Below are positions 18,012 to 27,308 of a stretch of 64,000 nt of DNA, piece after piece (the stretch's first letter is position 1; every line of letters starts with the position of its first letter). The stretch is from the NCBI RefSeq assembly GCF_027941835.1, contig NZ_CP116005.1, positions 4,045,501-4,109,500 of the forward strand, given 5' to 3'. The translations under genes and the position numbers were made by a program. This DNA comes from Sphingosinicella microcystinivorans. Lineage in GTDB: Bacteria; Pseudomonadota; Alphaproteobacteria; Sphingomonadales; Sphingomonadaceae. Under the pieces are notes generated by a model. The model ran no database searches and was not told the DNA's origin. It saw only the letters and a list, made by a program, of their open reading frames with translations.

Positions 18012-21000
18012 TCATGCAGCCTGCCGAAGTGCCTCGCCGGGCCATTTCGCCCAGAGCGCCGCGGCGCGCTGGGCGACCTTTTTCGCCGCATCTTCCTTCA
18101 CGGGACCATAGCCGCGCACATCGAGCGGCAGCGACGCGATGGCGGTCGCGAGGGCGATGTTGTCGGCGCGCAGGTCCTGCATCAACCGGTCGAGATCGGC
18201 CTCGTAGGCCGGGATCGCGGCACGTTCGTCCCTGCGCTCCTGCGAATATCCGAAGATGTCGAACGGCGTGCCGCGCAGGCCCTTCAGCTTCGCGAGCACC
18301 CTGAACACCGGCATGATCCAGGCGCCGAACTCGTACTTCTTCGGGCGGCCCGTGCGCGGGTCCGGCCGCGCGAACAGCGGCGGCGAAAGCTGCACCTTCA
18401 TTTTGTAGTCGCCGCCGAACTGCTGCCCGATCGCCGCCGCGAAGCGACCGTCGGTGTAAAGGCGGCCGACCTCGTACTCGTCCTTGCAGGCCATGAGCTT
18501 GTAGAGCGACCGCGCCGCGGCCTGCGTCAGACAGTCGGAGTCGGGCTTCACCGCCGTTTCGGCTGCGCGCACGGCCGCGATCTTCGCCGCATAACGCTCC
18601 GCATAGGCGGCATTCTGGTAGGCCGCGAGGTCCTTGACACGGCGGGCGATCAGCTCGTCCAGCGTTTCCGAGAGCGGCTCGGGCGCGGGGCCCTTCGCGT
18701 CCTCCACCATCGCCATCACCGTGTCCGGCCGGTGCGCGAGCAGGCGGCCGAGCGCGAAGGCGCGCTTGTTGAACGGGATCGCGACGCCGTTGAGGTCGAT
18801 CGCCGCCTCGATGCTCTCGTGGGCGAGCGGGATGAGGCCCTGCTGCCACGCGTAGCCGAGCATCAGCATGTTGGTGCCGATCGCGTCGCCGAGCAGCGCA
18901 GTCGCGATCTCGTCCGCCTTCACGAAGGTGGTGGCGTTGGGGTTCGCGGCCTTGCGGATCGCGCGCTCGATGGCGGCGTGCTGGAAGTCGAGATCACGGT
19001 CGCGCACGAAGTCGCTGACCGGCGAGATGTTGGCGTTCGCGACCACCGCCGTGCGGTTCGGCAGCATCAGGTTCTGCGCCGCCTTGTCCGCCGCGACCAC
19101 GGCATCGAAGGCGAGCACGAGATCGGCCGAGCCGGCGATGATGCGCGGGCTGAGAAGCTGGTCGTCGCGGTCCGCGAGGCGGACATGGCTGTAGACCGCC
19201 CCGCCCTTCTGCGCGAGGCCCGCCATATCCGCCGTGGTGGACGCCTTGCCTTCGAGGTGCGCGGCCATGCCGAGCAGCGCCGAGATGGTGAGCACGCCGG
19301 TGCCGCCGATACCGGTGACGAAGATGTTGTAGCCGTGGCCGGGCGCGTTCAGCACCGGCTGCGGCACGCCGGAGAGGTCGACGTCTGCCGACTTCGCCTT
19401 GCGGATCTGCGCGCCTTCAACGGTGACGAAGCTGGGGCAGAAGCCCTTGAGGCACGAGAAGTCCTTGTTGCAGCTCGACTGGTTGATGCGGCGCTTGCGG
19501 CCGAACTCGGTCTCGACCGGCTCCACCGACACGCAGTTCGACTGCACCGAACAGTCGCCGCAGCCCTCGCAGACGGCGGTGTTGATGAACACGCGGCGGT
19601 CGGGATCGGGGAACCTGCCCTTCTTGCGGCGGCGGCGCTTCTCCGCGGCGCAGGTCTGGTCGTAGATGATGACCGTGGCGCCCTTCGTCTCGCGGAACTC
19701 GCGCTGGATGGCGGGCAGGTAGTCACGGTCCTTCACCGGCACGCCGGAGACGGTCCCGCCTTCGTAGCGCGACAGGTCTTCCGTCAGCACGACGACCTTC
19801 TTCGCGCCCTCGGCCTGCATCTGCGTGGCGATCTGCGCCACAGTGACGTCACCGTCGTGCGGCTGGCCGCCGGTCATGGCGACGGCATCGTTGTAGAGAA
19901 TCTTGTAGGTGATGTTGACGCCCGCCGCGATCGACTGGCGCACGGCGAGGATGCCGGAGTGGAAATAGGTGCCGTCGCCGAGGTTCGCGAAGATGTGCGG
20001 CTCGTCGACGAACGGGGCCTCGCCGATCCACGGCACGCCCTCCCCGCCCATCTGCGTGAAGTTGCCGGTTTCGCGGTCCATCCACATCGACATGATGTGG
20101 CAGCCGATGCCCGCCATCGCGCGGCTGCCTTCCGGCACCTTCGTCGAGGTGTTGTGCGGACAGCCCGAGCAGAAATAGGGCGCGCGCTTGATCGGCGGCG
20201 CATAGCTTTCGGCGGCCTTCGCACGCTCCGCGAAGAAGGCGAGCCGGGCGCGGATGCGGTCGGTATCGTGATACTTCTGGATGCGGCTGGCGATGACGTG
20301 CGCGATCATGCCGGGGGTGAGTTCGTTGTCGGGATTGAGCAGCCATTCGCCGTGCTCGTCCTGCTTGCCGACGATGCGCGGGCGCACGTCCTCGCGCCAG
20401 TTGTAGAGCTGCCAGCGCACCTGATGCTCGATGAATTCGCGCTTTTCCTCGATGATGAGGATTTCCTCGAGGCCTTCGCAGAACTGGCGGATACCGTCCG
20501 GCTCCAGCGGCCACGGCATACCGACCTTGTAGATGCGAAGCCCGATGTCGCGCGCCACGGCCGCGTCGATGCCGAGCGCGTCGAACGCCTCCATCGTGTC
20601 GGCATAGGCCTTGCCGGTGGTGATGATGCCGAAGCGGGGCCGCGGCGTGTCCCACACCGTGCGGTCGATGCCGTTCGCCTTGGCGAAGGCCATCGCGGCG
20701 AAGCCCTTGTAGCGCTGAAGACGGGTATCCTCCTCGCGCCAGATGTCGCCTTCGCGGATGCCGAGGCCGCCTTCGGGCATCTCGAAGTCGCCCGGCACGA
20801 TGATGCGGCGGTGCTCGTTCGCAAGGTCGATCGTCGCCGAGGTCTCGACCGTGTCGGCGGTCGCCTTGAAGCCGACCCACGTGCTCGCGAAGCGCGACAT
20901 GGCGATGCCGAGCAGGCCGTATTCGACATATTCGTCGACGCTCGCCGGATAGAGAAACGGCACGAACGCGGCGAGGAAGTTGTGATCCGACTGGTGGGGC

Positions 21001-21467
21001 AGCGTCGAGGACTTGGCGCCGTGGTCGTCGCCGACGATGGCGAGGACGCCGCCGTGCTGCGAGGTTCCGGCCGCGTTCGCGTGCTTCAGCACGTCCATGG
21101 CGCGGTCGAGGCCGGGGCCCTTGCCGTACCAGATGCCGAACACGCCATCGAACTTGCGGTGCGGATTGAGGCCGACATGCTGCGTGCCCCAGACGGCGGT
21201 GGCGCCAAGCTCCTCGTTGACGCCGGGGACGAAGCGGATGTCCTGCGCTTCGAGCAGCTTCTTCGCGCGCCAAAGCTCCTGATCGTAGGTGCCGAGCGGC
21301 GAGCCGCGGTAGCCCGAGATGAAACCGGCGGTGTTGATGCCGGCGGCGCGGTCGCGCGCCTTCTGGATGAGGGGAAGCCGGACCAGCGACTGCACACCGC
21401 TCATGAACACCCGCCCGTCCTCGAGCAGGTACTTGTCGCTGAGCGTGATGGCCGGTTTCGTCGCCAT
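18012..21467 (-). CDS. Fused indolepyruvate:ferredoxin oxidoreductase family protein
   Basis: A protein of about 1,151 residues that joins the alpha (IorA, thiamine-diphosphate) and gamma/beta (IorB) parts of a 2-oxoacid:ferredoxin oxidoreductase. The N-terminal transketolase-like region has GYRGSPLGTYDQELW; the middle thiamine-binding part has YFCSGCPHNTSTKVP and GIGCH; an iron-sulfur segment has VCEGCGDCSVQSNC (about residue 630) and SCLKGFCPSF; the C-terminal half begins with VTGIGGTGVLTISALLGMAAHLEG. The enzyme decarboxylates arylpyruvates to acyl-CoA with transfer of electrons to ferredoxin. The ATG at 21467 is chosen for the GGGAGA site upstream. A ferredoxin gene lies 197 nt upstream on the same strand. 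Physiological substrate and acceptor are inferred. Confidence 0.9.
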   Translation of the reverse strand: MATKPAITLSDKYLLEDGRVFMSGVQSLVRLPLIQKARDRAAGINTAGFISGYRGSPLGTYDQELWRAKKLLEAQDIRFVPGVNEELGATAVWGTQHVGLNPHRKFDGVFGIWYGKGPGLDRAMDVLKHANAAGTSQHGGVLAIVGDDHGAKSSTLPHQSDHNFLAAFVPFLYPASVDEYVEYGLLGIAMSRFASTWVGFKATADTVETSATIDLANEHRRIIVPGDFEMPEGGLGIREGDIWREEDTRLQRYKGFAAMAFAKANGIDRTVWDTPRPRFGIITTGKAYADTMEAFDALGIDAAVARDIGLRIYKVGMPWPLEPDGIRQFCEGLEEILIIEEKREFIEHQVRWQLYNWREDVRPRIVGKQDEHGEWLLNPDNELTPGMIAHVIASRIQKYHDTDRIRARLAFFAERAKAAESYAPPIKRAPYFCSGCPHNTSTKVPEGSRAMAGIGCHIMSMWMDRETGNFTQMGGEGVPWIGEAPFVDEPHIFANLGDGTYFHSGILAVRQSIAAGVNITYKILYNDAVAMTGGQPHDGDVTVAQIATQMQAEGAKKVVVLTEDLSRYEGGTVSGVPVKDRDYLPAIQREFRETKGATVIIYDQTCAAEKRRRRKKGRFPDPDRRVFINTAVCEGCGDCSVQSNCVSVEPVETEFGRKRRINQSSCNKDFSCLKGFCPSFVTVEGAQIRKAKSADVDLSGVPQPVLNAPGHGYNIFVTGIGGTGVLTISALLGMAAHLEGKASTTADMAGLAQKGGAVYSHVRLADRDDQLLSPRIIAGSADLVLAFDAVVAADKAAQNLMLPNRTAVVANANISPVSDFVRDRDLDFQHAAIERAIRKAANPNATTFVKADEIATALLGDAIGTNMLMLGYAWQQGLIPLAHESIEAAIDLNGVAIPFNKRAFALGRLLAHRPDTVMAMVEDAKGPAPEPLSETLDELIARRVKDLAAYQNAAYAERYAAKIAAVRAAETAVKPDSDCLTQAAARSLYKLMACKDEYEVGRLYTDGRFAAAIGQQFGGDYKMKVQLSPPLFARPDPRTGRPKKYEFGAWIMPVFRVLAKLKGLRGTPFDIFGYSQERRDERAAIPAYEADLDRLMQDLRADNIALATAIASLPLDVRGYGPVKEDAAKKVAQRAAALWAKWPGEALRQAA

Positions 21468-21540
21468 TGGTCGATTCTCCCTCAATTAGGTCAGTTATAC
21501 TGCCTTATCATTCTCCGAGCAAGAAAATTACAACGACAAG

Positions 21541-21600
21541 ATGCCGATTTTTAGCGGATGTCGGCATCGAAATGTAAGATCATGAGCAAATTATGCCGAA
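21541..21600. promoter_or_regulatory. Three copies of ATGCCGA upstream of the indolepyruvate oxidoreductase gene
   Basis: ATGCCGA occurs at 21541-21547, in inverted form (TCGGCAT) at 21561-21567, and again at 21594-21600, all in the AT-richer 200-nt gap between the ferredoxin gene and the oxidoreductase start. The first two make an inverted repeat with a 13-nt spacer. They could be a regulator's operator; no regulator gene is adjacent, so the reader is unknown. Confidence 0.35.
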
Positions 21601-21664
21601 TGCAGACCATTGATTGGCAGGATTCATCTCAAGCCTCCGTCAAACGGCAGCAGAAAGACAGATT

Positions 21665-22000
21665 CTAGCGACTTTGCATGTTCACGGCCCCCGCGGGCAT
21701 CCGCACCTCGAGCTCCGGCAGATCCGCCGCCGCGTAGAGCTGGCAGGCGAGCCGCGAATGCCGGGAGACGCCATAGGCGAAGTCCAGCATGTCCTCCTCC
21801 TCGACGCTCGGGCGCGGCAGCAGCGCCGCGTGCCGCTCCGCGACGATGACGTGGCAGGTGGAGCACGCCATCTGGCCTTCGCAGACGCCTTCGAGGGGCT
21901 GATCGTGCATCTGCGCGATCTCCAGCAGGCGCTCGCCGGGCTGCGCCTCCGCCTCGACGACGCGCGTGCCGTCCGCCGATATGAAGCGCACCAGCGTCAC
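21665..22000 (-). CDS. Adrenodoxin-type 2Fe-2S ferredoxin
   Basis: A 111-residue ferredoxin starting at a GTG that overlaps the stop of the upstream cysteine desulfurase (GTGA). The cluster ligands are visible in GVCEGQMACSTCHVIV and the distal Cys in HSRLACQLY, the C-x5-C-x2-C plus C pattern of adrenodoxin, ISC-ferredoxin and putidaredoxin proteins. With two cysteine desulfurases directly upstream, a role in iron-sulfur cluster assembly is likely; delivery of electrons to or from the downstream oxidoreductase is a second possibility. Confidence 0.9.
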   Translation of the reverse strand: MTLVRFISADGTRVVEAEAQPGERLLEIAQMHDQPLEGVCEGQMACSTCHVIVAERHAALLPRPSVEEEDMLDFAYGVSRHSRLACQLYAAADLPELEVRMPAGAVNMQSR

Positions 22001-23124
22001 GCCGCCGTCTTCCGCTGCATGAGCACCGCCTCGCCGATCATGGCGGCGGCGGCGCGTACCTCGTCTTCGGTGGAGAAGCGCCCCCAGCCGATGCGGAGGC
22101 TCGCCTTCGCTTGCACGCGGCTGAGGCCGAGCGCTTCGAGGACATGGCTGTGCCGCCCCTTCGCGCTGGCGCAGGCCGCGCCCGAGGAGATGGAGACGCG
22201 GCGCAGGTCCGCGATCAGGCGGTCGCCGTCCAGCCCCTCGAAACGGAGATTGATGTTGCCGCGCCAGCGCTGCGCCGTGCTGCCGTTGATGGCGTGGGGT
22301 ACATGGAGCGCGGCGAGGAAGGCGCCCCACAGCGCCTCGGCATGGGCGCGGTCCTTGTCCATGCGCGCGGCGGCGATCTCGGCGGCCTTGCCGAAGCCCA
22401 CCGCGAGCGGCGCGGCGAGCGTGCCGGAGCGGAGGCCGTCGCCCTCCTGCCCGCCGCCGTGCATCTGCGGTTCGAGATCGAGGCCGGAGCGGACGACGAG
22501 CGCGCCGATGCCCTTCGGGCCGTAGATCTTGTGCGCCGACAGGCTCATCAGGTCGATGCCGAGCGCATCCATGTCGAGCGGAATCTTGCCGAAGCCCTGC
22601 GCCGCGTCGCAGTGGAACAGCGCGTCCGCATCGTGCGCGGCGGCGGCGATCCGGCCGAGCGGCTGGATGACGCCGATCTCGTTGTTGACCGCCATCACGG
22701 AGACGAGCGCCACGTCTTCTCCGAGCGCGGCCTGAAGCGCGGCGAGATCGACGAGGCCGTCACTGCCGACGCCGAGCACGGTGAGGTCGAAGCCGCGCGA
22801 TTCGAGGAAGCGCGCGGTCTCCAGCACACAGCTGTGCTCGGTCGAGACAGTGACGAGGCGGCGGCGATCTGCGCGGGCCATGACACCCTTCAGCGCAAGG
22901 TTATTCGCCTCGGTCGCGCCGCTCGTGAAAACAACGGTTTCCGGCTGAACATTGAGAACGCGTGCGATGTGGCCGCGCGCAACGTCCACGGCGGCCTCGG
23001 CCTCCCAGCCGTAGCGGTGATTGCTGTGCGGGTTGCCGAACTTCTGCGTCCAGAAGGGCTGCATCGCCGCGACCACGGCGGGATCGGCGGGCGTCGTCGC
23101 CTGATAGTCGAGATAAATGTTCAT
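21997..23124 (-). CDS. Cysteine desulfurase (IscS/NifS family), second of a tandem pair
   Basis: A 375-residue class V aminotransferase-fold enzyme: YLDYQATTPADP at the start, the PLP lysine in SAHKIYGPKGIGAL and the mobile-loop catalytic cysteine in SISSGAACASAKGRHSHVL, followed by SLRIGWGRFSTEDEV. It removes sulfur from cysteine as a persulfide for Fe-S assembly or tRNA thiolation. The frame is open far upstream, but the ATG at 23124 has AAGGAAGG before it and overlaps the stop of the preceding desulfurase (ATGA). It is in turn coupled to the ferredoxin gene. Confidence 0.93.
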   Translation of the reverse strand: MNIYLDYQATTPADPAVVAAMQPFWTQKFGNPHSNHRYGWEAEAAVDVARGHIARVLNVQPETVVFTSGATEANNLALKGVMARADRRRLVTVSTEHSCVLETARFLESRGFDLTVLGVGSDGLVDLAALQAALGEDVALVSVMAVNNEIGVIQPLGRIAAAAHDADALFHCDAAQGFGKIPLDMDALGIDLMSLSAHKIYGPKGIGALVVRSGLDLEPQMHGGGQEGDGLRSGTLAAPLAVGFGKAAEIAAARMDKDRAHAEALWGAFLAALHVPHAINGSTAQRWRGNINLRFEGLDGDRLIADLRRVSISSGAACASAKGRHSHVLEALGLSRVQAKASLRIGWGRFSTEDEVRAAAAMIGEAVLMQRKTAA

Positions 23125-24194
23125 GCCGCCTTCCTTGCCGCCGCGAGCGTTTCCCACGCCGCGCAGAAGGCGTCGATGTCGGCGGCCGTCGTCGTCCAGC
23201 CGAGGCTGACGCGGATCACCTCCAACGCCGCCGACGCCGCCATGCCCATCGCCGCGAGCACGTGGCTGGCGCCGACCTTGCCCGACGAGCAGGCCGAGCC
23301 GCTGGAAACGGCGATGCCCGCCATGTCGAAGCGGATGAGCTGCGTGGCGGCGGGGACGCCGGGCATCCGGATCATGCTCGTCGTCGGCAGGCGCGGCGCG
23401 GACGCAGCGACGATCTCGGCGCCGAGCGCCGCGAGGCGGGCCTCCATGCCGTCGCGCAGCTTGCCCGCGCGGTCCAGCCAGCCGGTGTCCGCGCGCCGGG
23501 CCTCGATCGCGGCGGCGAAACCGGCGATGCCGACGAGGTTCTCGGTGCCACCGCGATAGCCCCGCTCCTGCCCGCCGCCTTTCTGCACGGCGGCGAAGTC
23601 GTCGGCGCAGCGCACGACGAGCGCGCCGACGCCGGGCGGTCCGCCGAGCTTGTGCGCGGAGACGGCAACAAAATCGGCGGGCGGCAACGGCAGCTTGCCC
23701 GCCGTCTGCACGGCATCGCAAACGACGCGGGCACCGACAGCGTGGGCCGCCTCGACGATCGCGGCGACGGGCTGGATGACGCCGGTTTCGTTGTTGGCGT
23801 GCTGGACGGCGAGAAGATCGCCGGCCTCCAGCGCCGGAAGATGCGCGAGGCCGTTCGCGTCCACGGGCACGACCGCCGCGTCCGGCGCGGCGGCGAGGAC
23901 GGCGGCGTGCTCGGTGGCAAGGACGAGACGGCGCTTCGCCTGCGCGCCGTTCAGCGCGAGCCCAATCGCCTCGGTGCCGCCGCTGGTGAACACCACCTGC
24001 TGCGGGAAGGCGCCGAGCGCGGACGCGATGCGCTCGCGGCAATCCTCCAGAAGCGCCTTCGCGCGGCGCCCCTCGACATGGACCGACGACGGATTCGCCC
24101 ACGTCCGCGCCGCCTCCGCCATCGCATCGGCCGCAGCGGGATCCATCGGCGCGGTGGCGTTCCAGTCGAGATAGATTCGCGTCGTCAATTCCAT
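23121..24194 (-). CDS. Cysteine desulfurase (IscS/NifS family), first of a tandem pair
   Basis: A 357-residue homologue of the next gene. It has IYLDWNATAPMDP, the ATEHAAVL and QHANNETGVIQPV blocks, PLP lysine in SAHKLGGPPGVGALV and the catalytic cysteine in AVSSGSACSSGKVGASHVL. Both active-site Cys residues of the pair are present, so neither is obviously a decayed copy. Low sequence identity between the two suggests different partners rather than a recent duplication. Translationally coupled to the second desulfurase. Confidence 0.92.
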   Translation of the reverse strand: MELTTRIYLDWNATAPMDPAAADAMAEAARTWANPSSVHVEGRRAKALLEDCRERIASALGAFPQQVVFTSGGTEAIGLALNGAQAKRRLVLATEHAAVLAAAPDAAVVPVDANGLAHLPALEAGDLLAVQHANNETGVIQPVAAIVEAAHAVGARVVCDAVQTAGKLPLPPADFVAVSAHKLGGPPGVGALVVRCADDFAAVQKGGGQERGYRGGTENLVGIAGFAAAIEARRADTGWLDRAGKLRDGMEARLAALGAEIVAASAPRLPTTSMIRMPGVPAATQLIRFDMAGIAVSSGSACSSGKVGASHVLAAMGMAASAALEVIRVSLGWTTTAADIDAFCAAWETLAAARKAA

Positions 24195-24284
24195 GCCTTG
24201 CAGTCACCGCGACTCATCATTGAGTCCTGAAGGGCGTTTCCTATATAGGGATGCGCTTTCACGCGCACAGTATCAGGACCATAG

Positions 24285-24932
24285 ATGCCCGAAGTGATTT
24301 TCCCCGGACCGGAAGGCCGGCTCGAGGGACGCTACCAGCCCGGCAACAAGCCGCGCGCTCCCGTCGCCATCCTGCTGCACCCTCACCCGCAGGGCGGCGG
24401 CACGATGAACAACGCCATCGTGCAGGCGATGTACCAGTCGTTCGTGAGGCGCGGCTTCGCGACGCTGCGTTTCAACTTCCGCGGCGTCGGCCGCAGCCAG
24501 GGGACGTTCGATCAGGGCATCGGCGAGCTTTCGGACGCGGCGAGCGCGCTCGACTGGCTCCAGCAGTTCAACCCCGAGGCGCCGGTCACGTGGGTCGGCG
24601 GCTTCAGCTTCGGCGCGTGGATCGGGATGCAGCTGCTGATGCGCCGCCCGGAGATCAAGGGCTTCATCTCGGTCGCGCCGCCCGCGAACATGTACGACTT
24701 CGGCTTCCTCGCGCCCTGCCCGTCCTCGGGCCTCATCGTGCAGGGCCTCGCCGATGAGGTGGTGGCGCACGGCGCGGTGCAGAAGCTCGTCGACAAGCTG
24801 AAGACGCAGAAGCACATCACCATCACCTACGAGACCGTCCCGGGCGCGAACCACTTCTTCGCGAACGAGATGAACGAGCTGATGGGCGTGATCGACGCCT
24901 ATCTCGACATGCGGCTCGCGACGGACCGCTAG
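24285..24932 (+). CDS. Alpha/beta hydrolase
   Basis: A 215-residue cytoplasmic alpha/beta hydrolase. The oxyanion region is ILLHPHPQGGGTMNN, the nucleophile elbow is GGFSFGAW (Ser, about residue 107), an Asp is in QGLADEVV and the His in PGANHFF, giving a complete Ser-Asp-His set. The short length and the HPHPQGGG motif fit the dienelactone-hydrolase-like family often found next to cysteine desulfurase genes in alphaproteobacteria. The substrate is unknown. Divergent from the cysteine desulfurase operon. Confidence 0.85.
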   Translation: MPEVIFPGPEGRLEGRYQPGNKPRAPVAILLHPHPQGGGTMNNAIVQAMYQSFVRRGFATLRFNFRGVGRSQGTFDQGIGELSDAASALDWLQQFNPEAPVTWVGGFSFGAWIGMQLLMRRPEIKGFISVAPPANMYDFGFLAPCPSSGLIVQGLADEVVAHGAVQKLVDKLKTQKHITITYETVPGANHFFANEMNELMGVIDAYLDMRLATDR

Positions 24933-24941
24933 GAACCGAGC

Positions 24942-24987
24942 AAAAAAGAGCCCCCGGCCTCGTGCGAGACCGGGGGCTCTCTTTTTT
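24942..24987. terminator. Bidirectional intrinsic terminator
   Basis: An 11-bp stem (AGAGCCCCCGG at 24947-24957 with CCGGGGGCTCT at 24970-24980) has a run of six A on its left and six T on its right, so it can end both the hydrolase transcript (plus) and the ilvE transcript (minus). Confidence 0.92.
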
Positions 24988-24993
24988 CTGCGA

Positions 24994-26079
24994 TCAGCCG
25001 ACCTTGTGGATCCAGCCGCGTTCGTCGTTCGATTCGCCGCGCTGGATGCCGACGAGCGCCTCGCGCAGCTTCCGGGTGACGGGGCCGGTGGTCGTGCCGT
25101 CGCCGATCGTGAATTCGCCGCCCCGGAAACGCACCGTGCCGATCCCCGCGACGACCGCCGCCGTGCCGCAGGCGAACACCTCGCGCAGGCGGCCGCTTTC
25201 CGCGTCCGCCTTCCACTGGTCGAAGCTGTAGGGCTTCTCCTCCACCTTCAGGCCGTCGCCACGGGCAAGCTCGATGAGCGACGCGCGCGTGATGCCGGGC
25301 AGGATCGTGCCGAGCGGCGGGGTGACGAGGCTGCCATCGTCCATCACGAAGAAGACGTTCATGCCGCCCAGTTCCTCGACCCAGCGGCGCTCGGCCGCAT
25401 CGAGGAACACGACCTGGTCGCAGCCCTCGCGGATCGCCTCGGCCTGCGCGATGAGGCTGCCCGCGTAGTTGCCGCCGCACTTCGCCGCGCCGGTGCCGCC
25501 GGGCGCGGCGCGGGTGTAGTTGTCCGAAACCCAGATCGTGACGGGCTTCCCGCCGCCCTTGAAATAGGGGCCCACGGGACTCGCGATCACGCAGAAGATG
25601 TAGTGCGCGGCGGGCTTCACGCCGAGGAACACCTCGTCCGCGAACATGAACGGACGGAGGTACAGGCTGCCTTCCCCGTCCGGGATCCAGTCGCGGTCGG
25701 CGGCGACCAGCTTCTCGACCGCCTCGACGAACAGCTCCTCGGGAATCCGCGGCATCGCCATGCGGTCCGCCGATTCGTTGAAGCGGCGCGCGTTCTCTTC
25801 GGGACGGAACATGGTGATCTCGCCGCCGCGCCCGCGATAGGCTTTCATGCCTTCGAAGATTTCCTGCGCGTAGTGCAGCACGGCGCTCGCCGGATCGAGC
25901 GAGAACGGCGCACGGGCGCGCACCTCGGCGTTGTGCCAGCCCTTCCCGTCGCTCCATTCGATCGTCACCATGTGATCGGTGAAGAGCTTCCCGAATCCGG
26001 GGTTTTCAATCAGCTTCGCGCGCTCCGCGGCGGGGACCGGCGTCGCGGGGGTGACGCGGAATTCAAGACCGGATGTCAT
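24994..26079 (-). CDS. ilvE: Branched-chain amino acid aminotransferase
   Basis: A 361-residue fold-type IV PLP enzyme of the long branched-chain aminotransferase group. Diagnostic segments are FGKLFTDHM, YAQEIFEGMKAYRG, LYLRPFMFADEVFLGV, the PLP lysine in GAAKCGGNYAGSL, DQVVFLDA and VEELGGMNVFFVMDDG. It interconverts leucine, isoleucine and valine with their 2-oxo acids using glutamate/2-oxoglutarate. GAGGAGAG precedes the ATG. A single-gene unit between a terminator and anmK. Confidence 0.95.
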   Translation of the reverse strand: MTSGLEFRVTPATPVPAAERAKLIENPGFGKLFTDHMVTIEWSDGKGWHNAEVRARAPFSLDPASAVLHYAQEIFEGMKAYRGRGGEITMFRPEENARRFNESADRMAMPRIPEELFVEAVEKLVAADRDWIPDGEGSLYLRPFMFADEVFLGVKPAAHYIFCVIASPVGPYFKGGGKPVTIWVSDNYTRAAPGGTGAAKCGGNYAGSLIAQAEAIREGCDQVVFLDAAERRWVEELGGMNVFFVMDDGSLVTPPLGTILPGITRASLIELARGDGLKVEEKPYSFDQWKADAESGRLREVFACGTAAVVAGIGTVRFRGGEFTIGDGTTTGPVTRKLREALVGIQRGESNDERGWIHKVG

Positions 26080-26187
26080 CGTGCTCTCCTCAAACTCGCT
26101 GTTGCGGCCCGCGGTCCCAGCGCTTGCTCGTGCGCTGCATTAGAAAATTGCGCGGGCCTTTGGCAAGCCACCCGCCGTACAGACGTG

Positions 26188-27276
26188 TCAGGGCCGGAAG
26201 ACGACCCCGCCCACGGTGGGCGACGGCACGCCGGTGGTGCCGGGGAAGCTGATTGGCAGGCCCTGAAGGCGCCGCACCGCCATGTAGGCGAAGCCCTCGG
26301 CCTCCATCGCGTCGCCGCGCCAACCGACCGTTTCGACCGGATCGGAGGGGATTCCCGTCCGCTCCGCGAGCATCCGCATCAGCGTGGGATTGTGCCGCCC
26401 GCCGCCGGTGACGAGCAGCCGCGCGGGCCATGCGGGAAGATGCGGAAGCGCGAGGCGCACCGTCTCGGCGGTGAAGGCGGTGAGCGTCGCCGCGCCGTCC
26501 GCCGCCGACAGGCCGCTGACGTCGTTCAGCGAAAAGGCGTGGCGATCGAGCGACTTGGGCGGCGGCAGAGCGAACCAGTCGAGGTCCGCCATGCGCGCCA
26601 CGACCTCCTCGTGGACCACCCCCGAGGCTGCAAGCGCGCCGCCTGCGTCGTAGCCAATGCCCTGCGTGCCCCGCACCCAGTCGTCGATGAGCGCGTTGCC
26701 GGGGCCGGTATCGAAGGCGATCATGGTCTCGTCGGCACCGAGGAAGGTGATGTTGCCGACGCCGCCGAGGTTGAGCACGGCGACCGGCCCTTCGAGCCCC
26801 GAGGCGAGCGCGCGGTGATACACGGGAAGCAGTGGCGCGCCCTGCCCGCCCGCCGCGACGTCGGCGGCGCGGAAGTCCGCGACGACCGTGATCCGGAGCC
26901 GCTTCGCGAGCGCCGCACCGTCGCCGATCTGCCATGTCCAGCCGCGCTCCGGCCGGTGCGCCACCGTCTGGCCGTGGAAGCCGATGACATCCACCGCCGC
27001 ATCATCGGCGAGCAGCGCGCGCACGGCACCGGCGTGCAGTGCCGTGATCTCGGCGGCGGTTTCGTCGATGACAGCGTCCGGGCCCGGCGCATCCTTGCCG
27101 AGCGCGCGCTCGATCGACGCGCGCAGCCGGCCGCGCGTCGTCTCCCCATAAGGGACGCTGAGGAAGCCGAGCGGACGCACGTGGGCCTCACCGTCCGTCT
27201 CGATGAGCGCGGCGTCGATGCCGTCCATCGACGTGCCGGACATCAGGCCGACGGCGCGATAAAGCCCGCTACTCAT
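26188..27276 (-). CDS. anmK: Anhydro-N-acetylmuramic acid kinase
   Basis: A 362-residue ASKHA-fold sugar kinase with [15 protein letters not shown] at the N-terminus, [58 protein letters not shown] and [14 protein letters not shown], all characteristic of AnmK. It phosphorylates 1,6-anhydro-MurNAc with ring opening during recycling of peptidoglycan. Divergent from tyrS with about 30 nt between the starts, as in many proteobacteria where the two genes adjoin. Confidence 0.95.
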   Translation of the reverse strand: MSSGLYRAVGLMSGTSMDGIDAALIETDGEAHVRPLGFLSVPYGETTRGRLRASIERALGKDAPGPDAVIDETAAEITALHAGAVRALLADDAAVDVIGFHGQTVAHRPERGWTWQIGDGAALAKRLRITVVADFRAADVAAGGQGAPLLPVYHRALASGLEGPVAVLNLGGVGNITFLGADETMIAFDTGPGNALIDDWVRGTQGIGYDAGGALAASGVVHEEVVARMADLDWFALPPPKSLDRHAFSLNDVSGLSAADGAATLTAFTAETVRLALPHLPAWPARLLVTGGGRHNPTLMRMLAERTGIPSDPVETVGWRGDAMEAEGFAYMAVRRLQGLPISFPGTTGVPSPTVGGVVFRP

Positions 27277-27308
27277 CCGCTCACCCCCATGCTATGCGCC
27301 CGCTCGCC

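Noticed and set aside
18009-21554. An 1,181-codon open frame on the plus strand
   Set aside because: It is the antisense shadow of the indolepyruvate oxidoreductase gene; GC-rich third positions keep the opposite strand open, and the translation (Arg/Ala/Val/His-rich) matches no family.
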